From: CAZTLE01 sp964614415
GTDB taxonomy: Bacteria > Bacteroidota > Bacteroidia > Flavobacteriales > Flavobacteriaceae
Length of the DNA: 8,390 nt
Reading direction: 5' to 3'
Assembly (NCBI GenBank): GCA_964614415.1
Contig: CAZTLE010000174.1
Location: 1-8,390, forward strand
Positions 1 through 5,723 of this stretch are shown here, piece by piece. The stretch's first letter is position 1. Every line of letters begins with the position of its first letter. The translations under genes were made by a program, and so were the position numbers. Below the pieces are notes generated by a model that was not told where the DNA came from, did not search any database, and was given only the letters and a program-made list of their open reading frames with translations.

Positions 1-669
1 CATCCGCTGTACGCTAATGTGTTCGATAAGCGCGTGGATAACTTCCAATATCCCAAGGTAAATGCCTATTATGCAACAACCTCCAGGGCTACACCGGCAT
101 TGCGATATGAAGACGGACAGCCCTTCCTGTTGCAACAAGGTACCAACTACCTGATGACCGCTCCGCTCAACCTGGAGTCCTCTAATTTTCAGAATTCACC
201 GCTCATTGTTCCCAGCCTGGACAATATGGCCCAGCTGAGTTTACCGTTGCCGGATCTTTACTATCAGATTGGTGCGGCCAACACATACGCAGTACCGGTT
301 CCCCTGGTGCGCGACGAGATTCTGACACTAAAAGACAGTGTTTCCTCCTATATTCCGTTGCAGCAAACAAAGGCGAATCAGGTACTTATTACGACTTCCG
401 ATGAGCCCCCGCGAGCAGGGACCTATCGCATTGAAAAAGAGCAGGAATTTATAGAGAATGTAAGTTATAATTATACACGGAACGAAAGCGTGTTACAGTA
501 TTCCGATGCGTCCCAATGGGACGGCGCAAGGACCTATGATTCGGTTCAGGATGTACTAAACACCATGCTGGAAGAAAATTCGATCCGTAGTTTTTGGAAA
601 TGGTTTGTTATTTTTGCACTGATGTTCTTGGTTGCAGAGATGCTGATACTGAAATTTTACAAAGGATGA
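1..669 (+). CDS. C-terminal part of a membrane protein, probably BatA-domain type (5' end outside window)
   Basis: The frame is open from base 1, so this is the last 222 residues of a longer protein; the GTG at base 19 is not a convincing start. The visible part is a soluble, mostly beta-like polar region ending in one hydrophobic segment (about the last 23 residues, FWKWFVIFALMFLVAEMLIL, then KFYKG). This predicts a C-terminal membrane anchor with the bulk outside the cytoplasm. From memory, Flavobacteriaceae carry a protein of about 600-650 residues with an N-terminal BatA domain, a vWA-like middle and a C-terminal helix directly upstream of a dihydroorotase-like gene; motifs such as NFQYPKV fit that. 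The BatA/vWA assignment is inferred from context and partial resemblance because the diagnostic N-terminus is missing. It lies 51 bp upstream of the next gene on the same strand and is probably co-transcribed with it. Confidence 0.7.
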   Translation, partial: HPLYANVFDKRVDNFQYPKVNAYYATTSRATPALRYEDGQPFLLQQGTNYLMTAPLNLESSNFQNSPLIVPSLDNMAQLSLPLPDLYYQIGAANTYAVPVPLVRDEILTLKDSVSSYIPLQQTKANQVLITTSDEPPRAGTYRIEKEQEFIENVSYNYTRNESVLQYSDASQWDGARTYDSVQDVLNTMLEENSIRSFWKWFVIFALMFLVAEMLILKFYKG

Positions 670-697
670 CCTTTGCATTGGATCCGCCTCTCAACCG

Positions 698-720
698 AGT
701 ACTAACCACTAAACACTAGC
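698..720. repeat. 7-bp periodic repeat abutting the dihydroorotase-like start codon
   Basis: Three degenerate heptamers (ACTAACC, ACTAAAC, ACTAGC) run straight into the ATG at 721. The 11-mer AGTACTAACCA (698-708) recurs exactly at 4351-4361 within another heptamer block of this window. No Shine-Dalgarno site is visible here. Confidence 0.55.
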
Positions 721-1971
721 ATGAATCTAGTCTTAAAATCAGCTACAATAGTTGATCCTTCGAGCAAACATCACTTGAAAAAAAGGGATATTCTCATTGA
801 AAACGGCTCGATTACCAAAATCGCCGCCTCTATTCCCAACGACCGCGTTAAAAATGTTTCCCTGCCGAATCTCCATATCTCCCCGGGATGGTTTGACAGT
901 AGTGTGTCCTTCGGTGAGCCCGGATACGAGGAACGGGAAACACTTGAGAACGGACTTCGCACGGCCGCCTTAAGTGGATTCACAGATGTGGCGCTCAATG
1001 CGAATACATTTCCGGTAACTGACACCAAATCGCATGTGAAGTTTCTTAGATCCCGATCAGAAGGACAACCGGTAGGAGTTCATCCCGTAGGGGCCCTTAC
1101 TGTGGGCAGCAAGGGAGCCGATCTGGCCGAGCTTCACGATATGCACACAGAGGGCGCAATTTCCTTCTATGACTACAAGCAACCGGTATCTAATGCCAAC
1201 CTTCTGAAAATTGCCTTACAATATGCCCAGAATTCCGGCGGACTGGTACAGTCTTTTCCGTTTGAAACGTCGGTAGCGCATAACGGAGTGGTCAATGAAG
1301 AGGCCAACAGCACTCAATTAGGGCTAAAAGGAATTCCGGCGCTTTCCGAAGAATTGCAGATGATACGCGACCTGTATTTACTGGAATACACCGGTGGAAA
1401 ACTACACATACCTACCATATCTACGAAGAAGTCGGTAGCGCTGATCCGAGATGCCAAACGCAAAGGACTTGACGTGAGTTGTAGTGTGGCCATCTCGAAT
1501 CTCGTGCTCACAGATGATGTCTTACACACGTTTGATACGTACTATAAGCTTCTTCCGCCTCTTCGCACCAAGTCGGACATCACAGCCCTGTTGAAAGGGC
1601 TTAAGGACGGAACTATTGACGGTGTAACCAGCGACCACGATCCCAGGGATATTGAACATAAAAAGGTAGAATTTGATCACGCCGCCTACGGAAGTATTGG
1701 ATTGGAAAGCTGTTTTGGTGCGCTGAATGCTACCGTGGGGATGGAAGATTCCATTGCCGCGCTCACCGGATTGCGATCGGTTTTCGGTCTTCCCGAATGC
1801 AGCATTGCCGAAGGCGAACCGGCATGCCTGACCTTATTTGATCCTGATTCGGACTGGACTTTTCAGGAAGATGATGTGCTTTCCACTTCAAAGAACGCTG
1901 CATTACTAGGTGCATCGCTTAAAGGAAAGGCCTATGGCATCTTTGCCCAAAAGAAATTACTTCTCGCCTAA
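721..1971 (+). CDS. Dihydroorotase-family protein lacking metal-binding residues (probable inactive paralogue)
   Basis: The 416-residue amidohydrolase aligns along its whole length with type I dihydroorotase (PyrC), the third enzyme of pyrimidine synthesis. Recognisable blocks are PGWFDSSVSFGEPGYEERET (residues 55-74), NANTFPV (93-99), STKKS (234-238), YKLLPPLR (275-282) and DGTIDGVTSDHDP (296-308). The family HxH zinc motif is replaced by Ser61 and Ser63, and the substrate Arg after it by Gly65. The usual His of the HCED block is absent near 177-182 (QSFPFE), the His before VST is Thr232, and PHH is ISN near 258-260. Only Asp305 of the metal centre remains. Hydrolysis of dihydroorotate is therefore unlikely. 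Inactive dihydroorotases are known in Pseudomonas (PyrC'), where they support aspartate transcarbamoylase; a similar structural role is inference here. The stop is 2 bp from the next start, indicating an operon. It would usually be labelled dihydroorotase. Confidence 0.85.
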   Translation: MNLVLKSATIVDPSSKHHLKKRDILIENGSITKIAASIPNDRVKNVSLPNLHISPGWFDSSVSFGEPGYEERETLENGLRTAALSGFTDVALNANTFPVTDTKSHVKFLRSRSEGQPVGVHPVGALTVGSKGADLAELHDMHTEGAISFYDYKQPVSNANLLKIALQYAQNSGGLVQSFPFETSVAHNGVVNEEANSTQLGLKGIPALSEELQMIRDLYLLEYTGGKLHIPTISTKKSVALIRDAKRKGLDVSCSVAISNLVLTDDVLHTFDTYYKLLPPLRTKSDITALLKGLKDGTIDGVTSDHDPRDIEHKKVEFDHAAYGSIGLESCFGALNATVGMEDSIAALTGLRSVFGLPECSIAEGEPACLTLFDPDSDWTFQEDDVLSTSKNAALLGASLKGKAYGIFAQKKLLLA

Positions 1972-1973
1972 CT

Positions 1974-2291
1974 ATGAGTAATGCTCCCAAAGGTCAGTCG
2001 ATAGCAATAATCGCCTATCTCACGTTTGTGGGAACGATCATTGCGTTCTATATGAACTCCGATCACAAGTACTCTTTTGCCTCCTGGCACATTCGGAATA
2101 TGTTCGGCTTGCTTATTATTCTTTTTGTTTCGACCATCATGGGCAACTACGAAATTCCGATTGCCTTGTATTTGTGGTGGTTTGCCTTTGCCTGCTGGCT
2201 GTGGTCGCTGATAATGGCGATTTTAGGCAAGCAACAGGCAATCCCTTTCCTGAGTGAGAAATTTCAGCAGTGGTTCCGTTTTTTGAGCTAG
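1974..2291 (+). CDS. Small three-helix membrane protein, HIR/FQQWF family, copy 1
   Basis: A 105-residue integral membrane protein with hydrophobic segments at about 8-27, 42-58 and 61-88. The loop after helix 1 carries SWHIRNMFG (His39, Arg41), and the C-terminus reads KQQAIPFLSEKFQQWF, likely cytoplasmic. It resembles the small DUF4870/Tic20-like 'import component' proteins found in Bacteroidota; the label is from resemblance and no transport role is shown. It starts 2 bp after the dihydroorotase-like stop, so it is probably translationally coupled with it. It is clearly paralogous to the next gene: same length, helix layout, HIR motif and FQQWF tail. Function unknown. Confidence 0.8.
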   Translation: MSNAPKGQSIAIIAYLTFVGTIIAFYMNSDHKYSFASWHIRNMFGLLIILFVSTIMGNYEIPIALYLWWFAFACWLWSLIMAILGKQQAIPFLSEKFQQWFRFLS

Positions 2292-2337
2292 AAATGGTAT
2301 ATTTAGAGGAATAATTGACTAACCAAAACCTCTTCAT

Positions 2338-2679
2338 ATGACTGATTCTTCTACTGACAATGGAAAAACAGTGGGCATTATCGCATATCTTGCCCTTATC
2401 GGATGGATTATTGCACTCGTGATGCACAGCAGCAATAAAACAGAACAAGGTGCTTTTCATATTCGGCAAATGCTCGGAATTATGATCGTTGGCTTCGGCC
2501 TTTACATTCTGGGAACCATTAGTAGCTTTATGATGGGTACCGTTTTCCTCTATTGGATCTTCTGGCTCGCGGCCCTCGTTTTCTGGCTGTTGGGCTTCAT
2601 TGGAGCTATTCAGGGCGAGAAAAAACTGGTTCCATTACTAGGCGAACAGTTCCAACAATGGTTTAAAGGAGTAGCCTAA
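2338..2679 (+). CDS. Small three-helix membrane protein, HIR/FQQWF family, copy 2
   Basis: A 113-residue paralogue of the preceding gene. Hydrophobic segments lie at about 10-29, 45-65 and 68-92; the shared landmarks are IIAYL near the start, FHIRQMLG (His41, Arg43) between helices 1 and 2, and KKLVPLLGEQFQQWF at the end. The repeated architecture indicates an old tandem duplication, since the helices have diverged while the two motifs are kept. The two proteins may form a hetero-oligomer, which is inference. The intergenic gap of 46 bp holds no convincing promoter, so it is likely the last gene of the upstream plus-strand run; a hairpin follows 20 bp after the stop. Confidence 0.82.
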   Translation: MTDSSTDNGKTVGIIAYLALIGWIIALVMHSSNKTEQGAFHIRQMLGIMIVGFGLYILGTISSFMMGTVFLYWIFWLAALVFWLLGFIGAIQGEKKLVPLLGEQFQQWFKGVA

Positions 2680-2699
2680 CAGGAAATAAAATATCAACC

Positions 2700-2737
2700 A
2701 TGCCGTCTTGTACATCCGTATCGGACGGCATTCTTTT
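2700..2737 (+). terminator. Probable rho-independent terminator after the small membrane protein pair
   Basis: ATGCCGTC (2700-2707) pairs perfectly with GACGGCAT (2724-2731), giving an 8-bp GC-rich stem with a 16-nt loop, followed by TTCTTTT. This fits termination of the upstream operon. The hairpin ends only 11 bp before the esterase ATG, so it could also shape that gene's leader. Confidence 0.6.
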
Positions 2738-2742
2738 ATGCT

Positions 2743-3399
2743 ATGGAGAAAAAAAATCTGACTTTAGTGCACAATTACAGGCCTTCAACCCAAAAGGCAA
2801 ACCCACCATGTATTATTATGCTCCATGGCTATGGGAGCGATGAAAACGATCTCTTTTCATTTGCTTCGGAACTGCCCGGGGAATACGCCATTATCTCCCT
2901 CCAGGCGCCCATCCGAATGCAGCCCTTTGGGAATGCCTGGTACAATATTTACTTCGGAACCAATGACGGTAAATGGAGTGATGATGATCAGGCCATTGAA
3001 GCCAGAGAGTTGGTAGTAGCACTTATTGATGAGATCATTGAAAAGTATGCCGTGGATCCGGACCGCATTACTTTGCTGGGTTTTAGTCAGGGTACGATCA
3101 TTAGTCTGGCTGTAGCACTTAGCTACCCTGAAAAAGTGACGCAGGTTGTAGGGCTTAGCGGCTATGTGAATGAGGACATACTGAAAGAGGGATATGCTTC
3201 CAATGACTTCAGTTCATTGCGAATCTACACCTCACATGGATCGGTTGACCAGGTCATACCTGTCCAGTGGGCAAGGAAATCAGAACCCTTTCTTAAAGAT
3301 CTTGGAATCGACGTTAGCTATTCGGAGTTTCCCGTAGGACATGGGGTCGCTCCTCAGAATTTTTATGAGTTCCTGGAATGGTTGAAGGTTGAAGGTTAA
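2743..3399 (+). CDS. Serine carboxylesterase, phospholipase/carboxylesterase family (alpha/beta hydrolase)
   Basis: A 218-residue alpha/beta hydrolase of the Abhydrolase_2 type (YpfH and acyl-protein thioesterase relatives). In order: LHGYGSDEND (27-36) forms the oxyanion-hole loop, GFSQG (113-117) is the nucleophile elbow with Ser115, Asp169 lies in HGSVDQVIPV, and His200 is in VGHGVAP. The catalytic triad is thus complete and the length is typical. No signal peptide is present, so it should act in the cytoplasm on small carboxyl esters or lysophospholipid/acyl-thioester substrates; the substrate cannot be read from sequence. The last residues (KVEG) and the TAA stop are encoded by the first units of a tandem repeat that continues downstream, suggesting repeat invasion of the gene end. 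The gene has no clear promoter of its own and begins just after a hairpin. Confidence 0.88.
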   Translation: MEKKNLTLVHNYRPSTQKANPPCIIMLHGYGSDENDLFSFASELPGEYAIISLQAPIRMQPFGNAWYNIYFGTNDGKWSDDDQAIEARELVVALIDEIIEKYAVDPDRITLLGFSQGTIISLAVALSYPEKVTQVVGLSGYVNEDILKEGYASNDFSSLRIYTSHGSVDQVIPVQWARKSEPFLKDLGIDVSYSEFPVGHGVAPQNFYEFLEWLKVEG

Positions 3400-3482
3400 T
3401 GGGTTAATGAGTTAATGGGTTATTGAGTTATTGAGTTATTGAGTTAAACGGTTAAACGGTTAAACGGTTAAACGGTTAAACG
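3380..3482. repeat. Block-wise 7/8-bp tandem array (GTTA-core) across the esterase stop codon
   Basis: Two 7-bp units GGTTGAA (3380-3393) and a transitional GGTTAAT lead into eleven 8-bp units from 3395: GTTAATGG, GTTAATGA, GTTAATGG, three GTTATTGA, then five identical GTTAAACG (3443-3482). Each block is homogeneous and differs from its neighbour by one to a few bases, as expected from successive slippage expansions. The esterase TAA (3397-3399) lies inside the first 8-bp unit. Confidence 0.9.
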
Positions 3483-3519
3483 AAGTTATAATATGTCGAT
3501 TTGAAAATTATTCAATTAC

Positions 3520-3552
3520 ACGAATAACGAATAACGAATAACGAATAACGAA
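3520..3552. repeat. 7-bp tandem array ACGAATA x4 plus partial copy
   Basis: Four perfect copies of ACGAATA (3520-3547) and a truncated fifth sit 10 bp beyond the stop of the minus-strand dioxygenase-like gene. Read on the minus strand the unit is a GTTATTC permutation, close to the GTTATTGA units of the plus-strand array, so the two arrays have related cores in opposite orientation. The 37 bp between them (3483-3519) is AT-rich without other visible structure. Confidence 0.85.
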
Positions 3553-3562
3553 GTTAAATTAC

Positions 3563-4267
3563 TTACTCAAACTCATCCCATTCAAGGCCAGCTGGTAGTT
3601 TTTCGGAACAGAATTCAATGTGAATCACCCTTCTGGGTCGCAGGTTCTCGGTACGCCTGGAAGAATGTAATAACAAGGGTTTCATAATCATCACACCGCC
3701 CTCGCCAACTTCACAAGTTGCTTCCTGGTTTGTGTCCCAATTCCTGTCAACACGAAGATCAATCACTCCGTTGGTATGTGATCCTGAGACGACTCTTAGA
3801 GCGCCATTAGTCGAATCGCAATGGTCCAGGTGAATACGCAGCGTAATCATATTCTTCAGAAATCGCATATCGGGTTGGGCTACAGCTCTGTCCTTCAGTA
3901 TCCTCCAATTAGTAAATCCGTCCGCCTCCTTTCTATCAATCAGATTAACGGTAAGGTCCTGATGCCACTGCACCACCCAGTTCGAATTTGGAGGCTTATC
4001 GAAATAAATAGAGCGAACGATGAAAGGATTCTCAAAAAATGGAGTAAGAAGTGTTTTCAATCGGGCCGACAAAACAAGTGGTAAAAATTCGGGATGATCT
4101 TTCAAAAAACGACGAACGCCAAACTGTCCGAACAGGTTCTTTTTCTTCAGTAGCGATCGCATTTCCTGAACCTCTTCGGGAGTATATACATCGTTAACAA
4201 CAGCATGGCCGTCCTTTGTTACGGCATCTTTAACCATCACCCCATCTTCGCCGATTGTATGACACAT
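3563..4267 (-). CDS. Phytanoyl-CoA dioxygenase (PhyH)-like Fe(II)/2-oxoglutarate oxygenase
   Basis: A non-heme iron oxygenase of the PhyH superfamily, 234 residues from the chosen ATG. The HxD metal pair is in WHQD, the distal His in LLLHSSRR, and an Arg suited to bind 2-oxoglutarate follows in RPRRVIHIEF. Other family traits are the opening TKDGHAVVNDVYTPEEVQ, ITLRIHLD, and NGALRVVSGSH. It probably hydroxylates a small organic substrate in the cytoplasm; the substrate is unknown. The frame stays open to a TTG at 4315 with ATGs at 4300 and 4291, but that stretch is a 7-bp periodic repeat and looks non-coding, so I prefer the ATG at 4267, preceded by AGGAAACAGG; an ATG at 4237 is also possible. 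It is the third gene of a minus-strand series, 95 bp behind the coiled-coil gene, and its 3' end faces the esterase across the tandem arrays. Confidence 0.82.
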   Translation of the reverse strand: MCHTIGEDGVMVKDAVTKDGHAVVNDVYTPEEVQEMRSLLKKKNLFGQFGVRRFLKDHPEFLPLVLSARLKTLLTPFFENPFIVRSIYFDKPPNSNWVVQWHQDLTVNLIDRKEADGFTNWRILKDRAVAQPDMRFLKNMITLRIHLDHCDSTNGALRVVSGSHTNGVIDLRVDRNWDTNQEATCEVGEGGVMIMKPLLLHSSRRTENLRPRRVIHIEFCSEKLPAGLEWDEFE

Positions 4268-4302
4268 CCTGTTTCCTGTCTCCTGATTCATGACTCCCAT
4301 CT
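4268..4302. repeat. 7-bp periodic block before the dioxygenase-like start
   Basis: On the plus strand the units are CCTGTTT, CCTGTCT, CCTGATT, CATGACT, CCCATCT, in strict 7-bp register. They end directly against the ATG (minus strand) at 4267. The periodicity argues that upstream in-frame start codons in this stretch are not the real start. Confidence 0.55.
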
Positions 4303-4326
4303 CAATACCTACCAAAGGCAGGCAAG

Positions 4327-4361
4327 CTCAATACTCAGTACTCATTACTCAGTACTAACCA
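4327..4361. repeat. 7-bp periodic block CTCARTA just after the coiled-coil gene stop
   Basis: Five units in register: CTCAATA, CTCAGTA, CTCATTA, CTCAGTA, CTAACCA. On the minus strand these read as GTACTGA, GTAATGA, GTATTGA variants, resembling the GTTATTGA units near 3419-3442. The block begins within 2 bp of the TAG stop of the minus-strand gene at 4363. Confidence 0.7.
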
Positions 4362-4362
4362 T

Positions 4363-4854
4363 CTACCTTGGATACAACACCGAGCTTACGGGTTCAATTG
4401 ACAGTTGGTTGTTCTCATCAAAGAAATACTCCAACACCATTTCACCCCAGTACTGCCCATCGGTAAAGTCGGCCAGAACCCAGCGATGGTTCAGGAATTT
4501 GATCTTATTAACACGCATGGCTCCGTACCCCTCAAAAGGCACCAGCGGATTCCCATCCGAACCCGCATTCTGATCATAGATCGTATTCGTGATCATGGCT
4601 TCGACGTCCCCGGATTCAAGTCCCAGATTCTCCAGGTAGGTCATTGCATTGTCATTTCCCTGCAAAGTGAAGTAGTTAAGATCGGCGATACGATCGGAAA
4701 GTACTTCCAGCGAGTCATTGGCTTTGGTGACTTTTTCGGTGAGAGAATTGATCTTTTTCTCCTGGTCTTCGAAAATGGACTTCTGATTCATGTACTGGAA
4801 AATGACCAGTAACAGCGTGAAAAAGAAGAGATACATGAAAATTTTATTCCTCAT
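4363..4854 (-). CDS. Membrane-anchored coiled-coil protein of unknown function
   Basis: A 163-residue protein with a short basic start (MRNK), one hydrophobic segment (about 5-21, a signal anchor), a charged heptad-like helix at about 28-60 (EDQEKKINSLTEKVTKANDS and onward) that predicts a coiled coil, and a compact C-terminal domain of about 100 residues. The latter contains NDNAMTYLENLGL, VPFEGYGAMRVNKIKFLNHRWVLADF and a GEMVLEYFFD strand. I see no catalytic motif. The topology suggests attachment to the inner membrane with coil and domain in the periplasm, possibly as an oligomer. It follows the metallo-hydrolase gene by 9 bp, so the two are almost certainly co-transcribed. I do not recognise a named family; similar proteins appear to be Flavobacteriia-specific, which is recollection and not a search result. 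Confidence 0.8.
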   Translation of the reverse strand: MRNKIFMYLFFFTLLLVIFQYMNQKSIFEDQEKKINSLTEKVTKANDSLEVLSDRIADLNYFTLQGNDNAMTYLENLGLESGDVEAMITNTIYDQNAGSDGNPLVPFEGYGAMRVNKIKFLNHRWVLADFTDGQYWGEMVLEYFFDENNQLSIEPVSSVLYPR

Positions 4855-4863
4855 AACTTATTT

Positions 4864-5640
4864 CTAAAGCGTGATTTTTAGCATGTCATATGCCAATGAA
4901 ACGTTTTCCGGTAATTGTTGTTGTACTTCAGCATGAAAACCGAGCAGATGACTAATATGCGTTAAGTAAGCCTGGCCGGGATTCACTTCTTCAATGAATT
5001 CAAGGGCTTCAGCCAGGTTGAAATGGGATTCATGCGGAGCTTCCCGAAGGGCATTCACGACCAAAACTTCCGTATTCCTTATTTTATCGATCTCCGAATC
5101 ATCCATGGTCTTGATATCAGTGAGATAAGTAAAACCATCAATCCGAAATCCAAGTACGGGCAGCTTGTTGTGATACCCCTCCACCGGAACTACCTTCTTA
5201 TTACCAATGGAAAAGACAGTGTCCTTATCAATTACATGCTCTTCAATAGAGGGTGCTCCCGGATATTTGTTCTTCGTTTCGAAGATATAGGCAAAACGTT
5301 CGTGAAGCGCATCAAATACGCGTTGATATCCGTAAAAAGGAATATTTCCCTGGCGAAAATAAAAGGGACGGATGTCATCGATACCGGCGGTATGGTCGCT
5401 GTGCTCATGGGTTAGCAAAATGCCATCCAGTCTACTGCAGCCCGCTCGAAGCATTTGTTGTCTGAAATCGGGTCCGCAATCGATAACATACACAAAGTCA
5501 TCCCATTCCAGAAGAACCGACACGCGCAACCGCTTGTCCTTTGGATCGTCGCTTAAGCATACGGGGTGAGTGCTACCAATTATAGGAATTCCCTGAGAGG
5601 TTCCGGTACCCAGAAAAGTAACATTGAGTGCCGATTTCAT
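4864..5640 (-). CDS. Metallo-beta-lactamase-fold hydrolase, PhnP-like
   Basis: A 258-residue binuclear metallo-hydrolase. The N-terminus FLGTGTSQGIP is characteristic of the PhnP/RNase Z-like branch. Metal ligands visible are THEHSDH (His78, His80, Asp82, His83), His157 in GYHNKLPVLGFR, Asp175 in LTDIKT, His206 in ESHFN, and His228 in LTHISH, a full set. VIDCGPDFRQQML fits the family's early Asp strand. PhnP hydrolyses 5-phosphoribosyl 1,2-cyclic phosphate in phosphonate breakdown, but no phn genes are here, so a general cyclic-phosphate or phosphodiester substrate is the safest reading. The ATG at 5640 is preferred over an in-frame GTG two codons upstream. It heads the minus-strand group; a TATTTTTG element lies at 5653-5646 on that strand, very near the start, without a good upstream partner. 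Confidence 0.88.
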   Translation of the reverse strand: MKSALNVTFLGTGTSQGIPIIGSTHPVCLSDDPKDKRLRVSVLLEWDDFVYVIDCGPDFRQQMLRAGCSRLDGILLTHEHSDHTAGIDDIRPFYFRQGNIPFYGYQRVFDALHERFAYIFETKNKYPGAPSIEEHVIDKDTVFSIGNKKVVPVEGYHNKLPVLGFRIDGFTYLTDIKTMDDSEIDKIRNTEVLVVNALREAPHESHFNLAEALEFIEEVNPGQAYLTHISHLLGFHAEVQQQLPENVSLAYDMLKITL

Positions 5641-5664
5641 TAGCACAAAAATAACAGTTTTTGT

Positions 5665-5694
5665 TTTGCCAGCCTACGGTAATTCTTACCTTTG
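5665..5694 (+). promoter_or_regulatory. Bacteroidota-type promoter for the 482-residue gene
   Basis: TTTG (5665-5668) is followed after 18 bp by TACCTTTG (5687-5694), matching the TTTG / TAnnTTTG consensus known for the Bacteroidota primary sigma factor with near-ideal spacing. It leaves a leader of about 25 nt before the ATG at 5724, which contains AGAGGA (5713-5718) as a plausible ribosome site. Confidence 0.7.
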
Positions 5695-5723
5695 TTATAG
5701 TGGACATTTAACAGAGGATTGCT

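Noticed and set aside
3380..3552. Possible CRISPR array
   Set aside because: Units are 7-8 bp, directly abutting and degenerate, with no unique spacers and no cas genes nearby.
3380..3552. Iteron-type replication origin or plasmid origin
   Set aside because: No initiator gene, DnaA boxes or partition genes in the window, and the repeats are only 7-8 bp low-complexity units between convergent housekeeping genes.
3821..4573. Plus-strand open frames over the dioxygenase-like and coiled-coil genes
   Set aside because: They lie opposite clear family members, have no recognisable domains and run through repeat blocks; they are antisense shadows.
4405..4812. 135-codon plus-strand frame opposite the coiled-coil protein gene
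   Set aside because: It mirrors the minus-strand coding region with no start signal or family features; the minus-strand protein has a coherent anchor plus coiled-coil design and is 9 bp from its operon partner.
5646..5653. TATTTTTG on the minus strand as promoter for the metallo-hydrolase gene
   Set aside because: It matches TAnnTTTG but lies about 5 bp from the ATG and has no TTTG-type element at the right distance, so it would only work for a leaderless mRNA; left as unproven.
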